Assembly (NCBI RefSeq): GCF_000764305.2 | Contig: NW_025933300.1 | Span: 124,001 to 188,000 of the forward strand | From: Hyalella azteca | Lineage: Eukaryota > Arthropoda > Malacostraca > Amphipoda > Hyalellidae | Direction: 5' to 3' | DNA: 64,000 bases | In this document: positions 48,543-60,420 of the stretch, one piece after another | Numbering within the stretch: the stretch's first letter is position 1 | How the letters are laid out: each line of letters begins with the position of its first letter | The notes under the pieces: model-generated | The model's input: the letters and a program-made list of their open reading frames with translations, nothing else | Told to the model about the DNA's origin: nothing | The model's database searches: none | Translations under genes and position numbers: made by a program

Positions 48543-51500
48543 TTTCAGGAGGAAATGATTGAGGCTCGTGTTGACAGCATGAACTCATTAGCTGATCACA
48601 ATAAATTTTAATGTTGGTCGTTCGGGAGTATCCTTGTTCGAGAGACCTAGGGAGGCAACGACTATTTACCTAGCATAATAAATTAATTATAAATAAAAAT
48701 TCTCAATGGTTCAATACTCGGATAAAAATTATCTTGTATATAAAATTCCTGGACAACATAATTTTGTTAATTCGTTCAATCTCTTGGAATAACCAACTTC
48801 GATTTATAATCTTCCACAATATGATCTACTGGTAACGTGTCTGGTACAAATTTAGCCGGTATGACCACTCGCTTCAAGTTGAAAGAATATCTGAGGTAGA
48901 CGTGAGTTCGAATTTTCCAGGCTATATGTATCACGTGAGTGCAAACTAATCCAGGCGATACGTATCACGTGTGACTCGTCCTCAGGGATGAGCAGCGGAA
49001 GAGTCCCGACAACTTCGGACGCTCGAACTTGACTGCACGCGTAGCGATGTTAGCTGTCACAACGAGCACGCGATCACCGACCGAGTCATCGAAGTGTGAC
49101 CTGCCACAGCATCTCTAATGGCCGGCCACTGAATAATTGATGAGAACACTCAGTTGTCCTGAGCAAAACATAGACTGAATTTATACTTTATTGAATTCTT
49201 AGATAAATTAATGTAGTTATTGATCAAAAATTAAAATACTGTTCCGCTTGCGGGCAAATTGTATCGGTACGTAAAATGAGATTTACACATAGTAGATTTA
49301 AGTGTTTACTTCATATTTATAATTAATTTCAAATAATATTGATCGGGAGATTTAGAGAGCCTTTTGCACCTAGAAAAAAAATTGGCTTGTAGTGAGGTTA
49401 GATTTATTACTAAACCTGAATAAAAACAGTTTTCGTGTTGATGACAATAATTGGGGGCAAATAAACTAACAGGCAGTCAGAAATTAAATTTGGTTGGAAG
49501 TAGACTATTCATTTAAGTGTCCTGAATGCCTTTCACAAAGAATGATTGGAGAGCGTAAAACTTTAATTGTTGAGATCACTTCAACTTTGAGCCAACTATA
49601 GGTATACATAGATGATATGTTAAAGTTCCAAATGCCGAAATTTTGCTCCCACTATGAAACCTGTTTAATTTCCTATTTTATATTTATACACAGCGAAATA
49701 TTTTGGAATTTGTTGTTTTTCACATCAAATCAGTGGCTGCTGATGGAACTGGTGATATTATTTGTATGAACGTCGATAGTAAAGTTAACGGTGCAAAGTG
49801 CATGGTGATCGGAAACGTGCTGCGGGACGCGTTTTTTCCTAGTTTCATAACATTTTGAACTTAATCGATACAGAAGGGCTGTTTGCATGACGTTTTACCA
49901 ATGAATATAATTCTAGTTCAGTGCTAGTAATAATAATTTGTGATATGATTTGATAATTCCCAATTTATTCAACAAGATTTGCGTGGACACAAAGTTCCAT
50001 CAACAGATTAATTGTACCACTTAAAATGAATCATGGAAGGCAGATAATTAATTTATATTTTACCAATAATTAATGAGCAACGAGTGCGCGTACCAACCCG
50101 GGCCTGTAGCGTAGAATCCCCTGTCGACGCGCGCGGCCGCGGTGGGCGGGTGTGGGCGACCGCATCCGAGCAAATTGGCGACACCCGCGCTATGCTCGGC
50201 GCACGCGACCGTGGGAAAGTGTAAATTTGGGAAATTATAACCATCATATTACAGATCGTCGTTCTCGTCCTTGTACATTAAATTTTACAACGATTATTCC
50301 CGTATTGTTTAGGTTATGAATAAGTTTTTGAGCTGATGGCGTATCAAATCTATGAAACAATTTCATCGGAAATATAATAAATCTTTTGATATTTTTTTAC
50401 TTTCGCGTTCTTTGTTTCCCGATAAAAAATTAGAAAATTGCTGTAAAACGTTTTTATTAATTGATTGAGCCTTACCAAATAAATAAAATGTTAATTTCTC
50501 TTAAAAACAATCGTTTAGATATACGAGTATTCGGCAGCGATGATTTTTCTTAGCATTCGTGACAACCCTTAGCCACTTTATGAAAATATGTGTTGAATCT
50601 TTCACTGAGTTTCATTGGGTAGTATGGTGGCTCAACTGCAACATCGGTTATGCTACGTTTTTCCAAACCTCAAACCTACAATTTATTGTGAATAATTTTC
50701 TTCAATTTAAACAAAAAACATTACAATTGCCATGATTAATCCTTTTTCTTTTTAAAAAACATTAAAATTTATTGTGATTAATCCTCATTTTATTAAAAAA
50801 AACATTACAATTTATTGTAAATAGTTTTCTCCTTTTTGAAAAACATTTAACGTTTCTACAGTTAGACAGCCGTAGCAGTATTCTGTTCGTAGAAACATTG
50901 AAAAAATAACCTCTAAAATTTTCCAGTGTTTATAATTTAATGATGAAAATTAATCTTTCATACTTTTTAACGAATAATTAACAAAAGCATTGAAAATAAT
51001 TCAGAAATAGTGGAAATTTGAGTGTGATGTTTTGAGATGTCGGCAGTAAAATTGCACATTTAGTACTGCTTCATAAAACATCAATAGAAAGCAATGAAAG
51101 TTTTTTTCATGACCATAGATTCCGTGTTTCGGTTCGTCATCAATAAATAGTATTTTATGCTTATAAATTTTTTCATGTTAGGACTGCAAGCAAATATATA
51201 TACATACTATTAACGATCACGTGGAGGAGAACGTCTGCTAATTGTTAAACTAAAAGTAGTTGAGCACTTAGTATAATTAAATCCAGTCGACTAAAAGATA
51301 CTAAAGAGACTAAAACTTTAAGAATACTGAAGCACTCATTTTACACGTACAAAAGGAAGCTGCAATGGTTTCAATCAGATCATGAGTGACCTACGTCAAT
51401 CAACGCTATCAATGCAACTGTTGCAATAAAATGTTTCAATGGTATCAATTTTTGCAGAACATCTAGATGAAATCAGATATTTATAAGAGAATTATCGGAA

Positions 51501-52807
51501 ACGTTTTAATATGCTTAAGAGTGCTGTGAAAGAAATTTACTGTGAATCAATATATCTTTGACCGTTAAAACCAGTAATAGCTTCAATAATGGAGGCTAAT
51601 TAGTTGGTTTTCATTAGGTTTGCATTATTATCTCTATAGTAATTTTTTGTTCGCTTCTCAGAAAAAGCCTCCTGATTAAATATGAATGCACAAGGGAGCT
51701 TGAAATCAGTTGACTCTACTCCTCGCCGGAGCACCGGTAGCCAGATTGCAGCTGCCCAGATTGCACCTCTCCTGAAGAGTTATGACCGCGAGGAGCGCGA
51801 GCTGGAGCACTGCGGAAGTTCTTACGATGGGAATATCCTGGGTACATCCCTGCTGGTTCCGGAACACCGGAGTGTTCTTGCAAATGCAACCTTCATTCAA
51901 ACTAACGCGTTTAGCTCGTATTCATGTGATGGAATTCACTGAATGCTGGGTTTGTTTCATTGCGTTATTTTGCTAATATCCGAAAAATTGCTATAAGGTT
52001 TTGAAAGTTTTAACGATACAAAAGTTTTGAATTATTTAATACATTAAATGACTCAATGGGAACGGTTATATATATGTGTTCAAATAAGTTCAAAGAACTG
52101 CCGTCTTCACTCGTGTAAATTATAAATTATAGCTCATGTTAGACTTTTCTTGGATGGTTGTTGTTAAAAGAAATATTTAAAACAACATTCGAAGGCTTCC
52201 ATAAGATTTCGTTGCATGAACTGTAATTTCATGAAAATTCCTAAAGAAATTATTCACTAGAGACGCAGTAAATCCCCTGATCACTTTATTTATAGGCCTA
52301 TCCTATTCTCGATGTGATGCGTGGAATACAATTCTTCGGCTTACCTGGAATTCAGTTACATGTGCAATTTTTCTTGGATACAATACCCAAAATTTTGTTG
52401 ATTAGTGGAATAATAGGCTGATGGTAAACATTTATTTCTTTTATTTGAACAGACCCTGTGTTACTGTTATCACATGCGTTCATGACTTCTGGGCACTCTG
52501 TATTCGGCGGCAGTCTCGAACGTCTCCAAGCTCCATTAATATTAAGCTCATCGGTTTTGTGGACTTCGTTTCAGGGTGGATACAGATTATTTCTGCATTA
52601 CAACTATCGAAGAATATGGAAAGCTATAACCCACTGGTTGCCTATTTTAAAGTTTTGCGTTCGAACCTTGATTTAATTTCGCTTTCCCGCTTTCTCAAAA
52701 TAATTCAGAATTTGCAGAACGAATTTAATGTGTTAGCGTCCTATACATGCACGTGCTATAAAAATCGCAGCTCGTTTCACCTCACGAATTGATACCCATT
52801 GCTTCAG
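48543..52807. other. Long gene-poor upstream region
   Basis: No gene is supported with confidence. It should contain the zinc-finger promoter (minus strand). A GC-rich island at about 50075-50215 (GCGCGCGGCCGCGGTGGGCGG, with a GC box) stands out from AT-rich surroundings and could be a promoter or noncoding exon. A frame at 51682-51942 has codon-like composition but no family match. Confidence 0.4.
50680..50850. repeat. Three-unit AT-rich tandem repeat, about 60 bp
   Basis: Units share AAAAAACATTAMAATTTATTGT and a following ATTAATCCT/AATAGTTTTCTCC stretch. Confidence 0.6.
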
Positions 52808-52947
52808 CTGCTGCGCTGCCCACCTCGCCGCTGTGACGCGCTGCAATCTGCTGCTGCGCTGCCCACCTCGCCGCTGTGACGCGCTGCAATCTGCTGCCCA
52901 CCTCGCCGCTGTGACGCGCTGCAATCTGCTGCCCACCTCGCGTGACC
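52808..52947. repeat. GC-rich minisatellite, 35-40 bp unit, four copies
   Basis: The unit is CTGCTG(CGCTG)CCCACCTCGCCGCTGTGACGCGCTGCAAT with a variable CGCTG insert; the fourth copy is cut after CCCACCTCG. It sits in a GC-rich patch (to about 53085) in otherwise AT-rich DNA. Confidence 0.9.
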
Positions 52948-53798
52948 GCACGGGTCTTCCTCGGCACAGATTTATGGCTCGCAGTAAGTGGACGTTTTCC
53001 GAGCGATTGCTCGCGCTAAGAGCCCTCAGGTGTGGGAACGCTGGCCGGCCGGCGCGACCGTTGAAGTCGGGGACGCTATCTTGAACACCGCCACGCGCGA
53101 AACATAAAGTAACATGAGTAAAGTAAAAAACATTGTTCTTGCACGGCACTCATTCCGCTATATTTGCTTTCACGATTCAATTCTTCCAATTAAAAAAAAT
53201 GAAAATACTATTCATTCATTACGAGTTTTTTTTCTTTATTTCAAGTTGGCAGAGTCTTTAAAACTAGCGTGAAGGGATAAAATGATTTGACAGGCTGATC
53301 AAATATTTTCAAGCTACTACTTTATTACGTAAAAATGAAAAAAATGGTTTGGAGTTTTGAAGGCATTCCTCATGACATTTCTCACGCGTATTAGATCGTT
53401 CACGCGAATAAATATATTTTCTTCAACTTAGATTACAACAAAAATCAATAACCGGCTTTTGCCTTCACAAAATAACCCGGTGAAGGCAACTACTTAAATA
53501 ATCGTTGAGGCAAATTTAGCTTCAACTTAGCCATTTGTAGACTATGTACCGGTTTTGAATGAGGCCAGCTACCAAAATTACTTCTCGATTTGCTCGGAAA
53601 TAGCATAAAATGCACTGCACATTCCTCACGTAATATGAAATATTATAATAAATCATCTGCGTACTCGTGTCCCTTTATAAACTGTCGATAATTATTACTG
53701 ACGCCATTGTTGCGCTCATCCATCCGCTGAGCTGCCGTCTTTGTTATGTGCACGTCGCTGTCATCGTACCAGCTGTCATCACGGCGCTCACCTGGGAA
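52948..53798. other. Spacer between two minisatellites
   Basis: The left 140 bp are GC-rich (GGCCGGCCGGCGCGACC), the rest AT-rich. No gene was recognised; open frames here are extensions of the tandem repeats. Confidence 0.4.
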
Positions 53799-54030
53799 CC
53801 CACCTGGCCGGTCCTTGGACCCACCTGGCCGGTCCTTGGACCCACCTGGCCGGTCCTTAGACCCACCTGCGCCGGTCCTTGGACCCACCTGCGCCGGTCC
53901 TTGACCCACCTGGCCGGTCCTTGGACCCACCTGCGCCGGTCCTTGGACCCACCTGGCCGGTCCTTGGACCCACCTGGCCGGTCCTTGGACCCACCTGGCC
54001 GGTCCTTGGACCCACCTGGCCGATCCTTGG
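53799..54030. repeat. 21-bp minisatellite with CACCTG in every unit, 11 copies
   Basis: The unit is CCCACCTGGCCGGTCCTTGGA, with a one-base-longer CTGCGCC variant in three units. Each unit has an E-box CACCTG, and on the minus strand CAGGTGGGT, a splice-donor-like string. The repetitive frames on both strands follow from the period being a multiple of three. Confidence 0.92.
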
Positions 54031-54919
54031 ACGCTAAACCACGCGTTCCAATTAGTTCCCGAAAATAATGGTCTTTCAGTATTTTATTATCGTGAGTGAA
54101 GAACTGTAATGCAGATATCACTATTTTGCAATTACCTACCATGTAACCTTAGATACGTAATAAATTGGCCGAACATTATTGCTCTTTTCGAGCGAATGTT
54201 TGCCGTTTTAAGAGTTTTGAACGTTATCATTGAAATCAACGTTGGCTTAACTGTCGTTATACGACTGTAGACCTTATTAAAATTCATATCCAATATCATT
54301 CACTAAATTATAAATATATATTTAAATATAATATTTTATACCTTTATTTGGAGTTAACATGATACGCTGGAACTGAGGTAAGACGAATACACTGCACATC
54401 TCATGGTGCGGTGCACGCACGACACGCGCTCGTGCCATCACCGCGTGATTGCCGTAGTCAAGAGAGCATCAGCAACGTAGCGTGTAATTCAAGATAATTT
54501 GCGATCAGCTCTTAACTCATAAGGTATTGATTTAATATTGAAATGCTAACGTCGCAAGAAGCAGCTTAAGCAGCTCGCGATATTAGACAATTATAGTGAA
54601 CGTGAAGTACTGAGAATAATATTGTTTAGAGTCAAGAACGACGACGTTTATACGTACGAAAGTGAGAAAAATAAAATACAAAAATTATTGAATTGCAATA
54701 AACTTAAATTTTTGCGTCGCCTCATTGACAAAACGTATCAGGAAGGGTCTTAATTTAAGCTCAGGTAATATTTTACTTAATCGATTTAAAACGCTTGCCA
54801 GAACAGCAATATTAAACGCATAAATTAAACAAAAAATACGATTTATTATAAGCTTAGGTAGAATATTTATAAACAAAATACCAAACTATTCATCTAACAA
54901 ACTTGAACGTTCAAACATG
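54031..54919. other. Noncoding spacer
   Basis: AT-rich, no gene recognised. A GC-richer patch at 54400-54450 (GTGCACGCACGACACGCGC) has no identifiable feature. Confidence 0.4.
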
Positions 54920-55168
54920 CGACACCACACGTAGAACATAGACCGGCATAAATATGATGGTGGCAAGGCTGTGAGAACATGTATAGAAGAGGACGTGTAT
55001 GTAAAGGTAAATACCACGTAGATGGTATTTACCACATACTAGGTTACCACGTAAGGATTTACTACAGGATGGTAAATACCACGTACTTTTAAGGTAAATA
55101 CCACGTAAAGGTAAATACCACACGTAGAAAATAGACCGGCATAAATATGATGGTTGCAAGGTTGTGAG
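54920..55168. repeat. Local duplication with repeated GGTAAATACCACGTA
   Basis: A 48-bp block (AGACCGGCATAAATATGATGG core) occurs at 54920-54967 and 55121-55168. Between them GGTAAATACCACGTA appears four times directly and once inverted. GGTAAATACC is close to its own reverse complement, so alternate units could pair. Confidence 0.8.
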
Positions 55169-57233
55169 TGTCGCCTGACTTCAGTGCTCGATATTGTCGT
55201 ATTCCCACGGTGGCGTACAAAGCAGTGCAAGTGGAGGAAACACATGCCTGTCGATCAATACAATGATGAGCCCATGCAATGCTGGTCGCCGTGACAGGAA
55301 AAAATGAAGTACATGTTTTGGATATTGATTAGTACTTTAGTATAGATAATGACCCTTGCAAGCTGAGCAAGAGCAAACGGCCAGGGGAACCGAAGCTTAT
55401 AATATGTTGCTAACAATCTCTGCTCTTGTTCAGGGTGGCCATCTTTTAGGGTTAACTTCTATATGAATAACTAAATTTGATGTCTTGAAGATGTCTTGAA
55501 GCGATTTTGAATGTTTTTTTTTTTTTGCTCCTGGAAGTTGAGCACTATAGGTTGATTATTAATGTAAAAATAACCGATGTGTAATGTTGGAAAAAAATAA
55601 ATGTAAGCATAAATATTTTTACTTACGGATATTGATTTGTCGTGATTGAAGACGAATTAATTGTCATTTTTAATGAGTAGAACGCACGCAGTTACACATA
55701 TTTTCGCCCTTATTTTGAGAGTTTTTTTACTAGATAATTTTTTAAGTTGCGAGCCAAGGAAAATGTTTAGATGATACGATTTCTATTGTTTATTGAAATT
55801 TCGTCAGCTTGCAAATGAACGATTATCCGAGCATGAGTCAACAGAAAACAGATTCACCAATCAAATTCAATTATTAGCCCATTGTTTAAGTGCATCTTTT
55901 TAAACACTTTGGGAAAGTTTTTCTGATATTAGGTGGAGTTAAGACCACAATTCAATTGTAGATGAGAATGAAAGCAAGTGCTAAAGTTAGACGTTTACTC
56001 TGCCTAGAAGTATCATGAAATTGCAAGTATTTTATAATTTATTTATATATAAATTCTGCACGCTATTTCTAAATTCTGCACAACTAATAATTGATTTACG
56101 TAAGCTTTCATGCTTGTTTTCAGTTATATTTTTATGTATGAGTTATCGAAATCAAGTCATGCCTTCAGTAAAAGATTCGATATCAAATATTTAAATAAAA
56201 TAATTTACTCTAAATTCAAATGGAAACAAATTATTTATTGATGAAAATTTAAACTTCTCGGTTGATTATCTTACTTAGAATGCAAAACGGGCGTCATGAA
56301 ATGTCATGATTCTTGTCTGCCTTCAAGAATATTTTACATTCAGTTTTCTGAAAATTTGGCACGGGTGAGCAATCGAATAGAAAAACAAAAATGTAACGAT
56401 CATTTATTAGACTCTCGCGACGATCCGATCGTCTAATTTATACAACAAATTCCTATCTCGTTTCAACTTAAAAGTTCAATCATCAAACATCAGACTTCAA
56501 ACGTTTGTATTTGAATATAATTACTTTCGATAAATTCGCATGTATATGAACAAAAGTTGAAGGGTTAAAAAATAGGAATATATTGAATGAATACCCGGAC
56601 AACTGGTTTCAACAATGCAGCAGTTGGAAACATTTCGAAGTCATGTAAATAATTCCAAATTAACTTTGAAAATATAAGCCCCAATTATGTGTACGTAAGA
56701 TAAAAACTGAAGCACTGATTTATTTAAGCATTTCTCGGATGAATACCTCAAATTTGCCTGGCCAATGCACAGAGGCGCAGCCCTTCCCTGTTGCTGTTCT
56801 CGCTCAACCATCCATGCCTCGTCGTCCCCCTGAGCTTCGTTAACGCATCAGCGCTCGCTAGGATTATAGCGGTTTATACATGGCCGATTGTCGAGGCCAC
56901 CAAAAAATATCAGTGATGCTTTATATTGTGGTGTATACACAAAGTCCGTCTCCCGTATAAACAATACGCAATTGCTCCCGTATTGTGCCATACTCTCCCG
57001 AATACAACCACGCGTGACCTGACCGCGCGCTCATCAGCATGCGCACCTCCGCGCATTTGCTGAGACCGCAGGATGTACGCGAGACGGAATGCCTGTCATT
57101 CAAATAATTTATTCAGATGGGCTTTGTATTTTGTTATTGAATTCGTCACGCAGCGTCTGCTGATAGAGCAATTAAATCACATCTACTGATGCGTGCAATT
57201 TTAAATGTCTTTTTTTTTTTATAGGAGGTATAA
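55169..57233. other. Gene-poor AT-rich region
   Basis: No coding, RNA or transposon feature was recognised. A GC-richer stretch at 56760-57090 has no convincing frame. Confidence 0.4.
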
Positions 57234-57555
57234 GCAGAGGTGGGTAGTAGCGGTAGCGGTTGCGGCACTACATTTAAGGCAATGTAGCGGTAGCGGTAGC
57301 GCCCGCTACATATTTAAGTAGCGATACGAGGTTTTGCCGCTACAGGGTTACCGCTACATTTATAGATAAAGCCTTTTGATTTTACTTAATAGTAATAAAT
57401 ATTATTTAAAAACCAGCATGATACATACATAATATAAATTACAGAATAAAACTGTACGAAAGATTTCGGTGTAATGTTGTCAACCTCAGCCTGTTACTAT
57501 AGTGTCAACATGTTAGTTGTTACTTGTTAAGTTGTTACCAGTTACCACTTACAGG
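57234..57555 (+). mobile_element. Possible hAT-type transposon end
   Basis: Starts CAGAGGTGGGTAGTAGCGG, the style of terminus (CAGRGGTGGGYA) seen in many hAT elements, followed by repeated GTAGCGGTAGCGG and inverted CCGCTAC subterminal motifs to about 57360. No opposite end or 8-bp duplication was found; a foldback element starts at 57556. Confidence 0.35.
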
Positions 57556-58681
57556 TACCGCAAAAGGGGGTTACATTGACTATTTTTATAAATGATGCCA
57601 TTTTTTACTAGCTAAATTAAACTTAAATTGAAACATGCAAAATACAGGTCTATACTCTAGGTTCACTCACCATAAATTGCTGACTCCTGCCTCTCATAGT
57701 TTTGATGTAATTTCAAAAAATGTGATGGTCTTTGTTACCCCAGCTCTTGGGGTATCTTAGACTGGGTGGTAAAATCAATTCAATTTTTTGGTAAAATAAC
57801 TCCAATTAACTCCAGGTTTTGGTGCATTGCACTAGAACTCTTCTAGTTACATATGCAAGTGACAAATTTGAGGGATGTGTCATAGTTTGCAAATGGGAGG
57901 CGCCGCCATCGAATGGGGGAACTTAGACCACCTAATGGCAGCCGTGACGGGGTAATATTGACCAGCTTGGAAATTAAGTTAAAATTACCATATATAAGAC
58001 TCTGTGGAGTCTGAAACATAAAGAAAAACATTAATAGGTGTACCAGACATAAAATATGTTATATATGGTAATTTTAACTTAATTTCCAAGCTGGTCAATA
58101 TTACCCCGTCACGGCTGCCATTAGGTGGTCAAAGCTCCCCCATTCGATGGCGGCGCCTCCCATTTGCAAACTATGACACTTTCCTCGAATTTGTCATTTG
58201 CATATGTAACTAGAAGAGTTCTACTACAATGCACCAAAACATGGAGTTATTTTATTAAAAAATAAAAAAATTGGAGGGGGTTCTACGACAGGCTTTTAAT
58301 AATAGCTCTTTTTCGTGGGTCACATTTTTCATTTTTTAACCTATTAGATATGCAAACTTTTTAGCGCATTTTCTCATTTATGGAAAAAATGCACTGTTGT
58401 GCTCGCCATGTCCGTCTGTCTGTCTGTCTGTCCGTCCGTCCGTCCGAGACCTCAAGTTTTCGTCGTCGAGAAAATGCGCTCTCTGTCACTCACTGCAGTG
58501 AGTACCGAGTTATATTTTTTAATCTTTCTATTGTGTTACGTAGCCTCAGTATTAGGCCTTTAATGCCCATTGACAAAATTTTTCTATGTCAAATAGTTTT
58601 TGATTTTTGTTTTTTTTTTTGTTAAAAAAACTAAAAGTGGTCAAACTTACCCGGGAGTCAAAGTAACCCCCTTTTGTGGTA
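57556..58681. mobile_element. Foldback (long inverted repeat) element, copy 2
   Basis: Begins TACCGCAAAAGGGGG and ends with the complement CCCCCTTTTGTGGTA. The arms pair around a centre near 58020; the block AATTAAGTTAAAATTACCATATA at 57971 returns inverted at about 58070, and CCACCTAATGGCA at 57930 returns near 58115. It matches copy 1 at 1910-4157, including the site where copy 1 is interrupted, which here reads CAAACTATGACAC. The right arm has an extra insert at 58363-58480. Confidence 0.75.
58363..58480. mobile_element. Small 118-bp inverted-repeat-ended insert with (TGTC)n
   Basis: Perfect 13-bp inverted ends AGCGCATTTTCTC and GAGAAAATGCGCT. The interior holds a TCTG/TCCG tetranucleotide run at 58411-58446. 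The equivalent arm of foldback copy 1 (about 3990-4010) lacks this block. Confidence 0.65.
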
Positions 58682-59229
58682 TTTTTTCATGTTTCAGTTT
58701 GCTTACAGTAATTTTTACACAGTTATTTTTATATTTCACCTTCCCTACATGGACGTCTACTTTAATCTATCAATCTAAAAAATAATCCACTTATACATAC
58801 ATATAAAAGACTGATTTTTTATATGTATACGTGGATAATTTTATAAACATTTTAGGGTAGTTGTAGGAGTAGTTTTTTTCCTGTCCTTGCCTTCGTAGTG
58901 ACAGATTTTTATTTTATTTCTGAGGCTAGCAATTACTTTTTTCGTTTGCGCTGGTTAACATTTGCTAAAAAATATCTCCCACACATAAAGATTTGGATAT
59001 TGGGACTTTGACTTGAACGCAGTTTTTCCACATACCGAACCGGCCATTGAAATGCCTGACGTGGTCTTTACTCGGACGATTAACGTTATAAAATTGCATC
59101 ATCATACTATATCGGTCTGACATAGCAGTACACGTGTTCGCTGATAATTCAGGGGGAGGTATACGCTCCAGAAAAACTAACACATTTTCTAACGGATCTT
59201 TCTGAAACTTCACACATATATGTAAAACC
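58682..59229. other. Noncoding spacer
   Basis: AT-rich; contains ACATACATATAAAAGACTG and its near-inverse just downstream. No gene was recognised. Confidence 0.35.
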
Positions 59230-60030
59230 GAAATACAAGCACATTTTGTTCATATGATTTTTTTTTCGGAAAAATTCATAGAAAACGTGAAATTCATAGA
59301 AAACGGACAAAAAGGGGGTACTCAAAAAATCTATCTCCTCCTACAGCTTTCAAGTTAAAGCAATGAGACATATACCATTCGATTCGTAAAGACCATACCA
59401 ATCGAGAAACTTTAAGCCCGATTTTTTAATTTTGACCTTAGTTTTTTACACTCATCGCTGTAGCTTCAAAACTCTAGGAGGAGATAGGTTTGCCGTGACA
59501 ATAACTGTGAATGTTCAGTACAGCGAGACGAAGTCCCGCGCGTATTGCAATAGGCACTCAATGTAACAAGGATACAAAACTAAACGTTACTGGAGCTTGA
59601 TTCCAGTCAAGGATGGTGGGAACGACTGCATGCGGGTAACTGAAATGCAGCTCTAGCAGACACTCTATATATAGTGCTCGGCAGCTAATTTCCCCATATC
59701 TTAAATGTTAAAGAACTCCGCTACCCCCCACCCTTTCGCGACCTGCCGTGAACGCATAAATCAACGTACAGAGATGATTTTGGTAGTCTCTAATGAGTCA
59801 GAAAAGCAGCTTTAAGATGAGTATAAGAACCGGAGAATGTCATGATTGGCCGCTTCACGTCAGACGATCCCCTTTATGGTGCCCGGCCGGGTAATTTCCG
59901 CCTTAACTTAAATGAAGGCGCCCGGACACCTCCCCTCATTACGGGATCTGTCGCGAAAGCATAAATCAACGTACAACGATGGTTCTGGTACCGTTGTATG
60001 CGTCAGGAAAGCAGCTTTAAGGCCCTGGTT
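59230..60030 (-). mobile_element. Degenerate relative of the TTAA element, reverse orientation
   Basis: Blocks match the 42061-42945 element in reverse complement, including the CCTAAGATTTTCAAG-type stretch near 59330, the AGGAGGAGATAGG motif and GCATAAATCAACGTACAGAG near 59750. The latter block recurs at about 59960, so one end is duplicated. No clear termini. Confidence 0.6.
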
Positions 60031-60420
60031 GAAAGTCGCGAGGCTTCTAACAGGCTTGGCTCTTCCCTAAGCGTTTCTTCACAAATTAGAATAGACTTTA
60101 CTCCACTCGTAAATGAGATGGCGAGATCGTTTTTTCCATGCTTACCCAGCTATTTATTTATAAGCGGCGACCAGTAATAAAAAATATGTAAACTTTGTAT
60201 TAAAAGTTTTAATGAGAGGAAATTTCAAGAAACTTTAAATATTATTGTTCATCAAGTCTGCGCCTTTTTTTACTTTTTTCGAGATGTAAAAGGGTTATAA
60301 TTTGTATTTTCCATTGAATGGTATACTCGGCATTCCTTGATCAGCCTCCTTGTTGTAAATATTCTTTCTCAAAAAATAGTTATGATCGAGCCTGCTGATA
60401 CGCGGAGGGAAAATCCCGCA
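60031..60420. other. Spacer before a LINE remnant
   Basis: No recognisable gene. It may include eroded upstream parts of the LINE at 60421, but no endonuclease motif could be found. Confidence 0.35.

Noticed and set aside
51682..51942. Plus-strand 86-codon frame with acceptor-like CTTCTCAG upstream
   Set aside because: Composition is somewhat codon-like, but no family match, partner exon or clear donor was found. Left as spacer.
52733..53149. 138-codon minus frame over the GC-rich island
   Set aside because: Largely the tandem repeat read in one frame; no homology recognised.
53667..54142. Pro/Gly-rich repetitive frames on both strands
   Set aside because: Both come from the 21-bp minisatellite and have no flanking exon structure.
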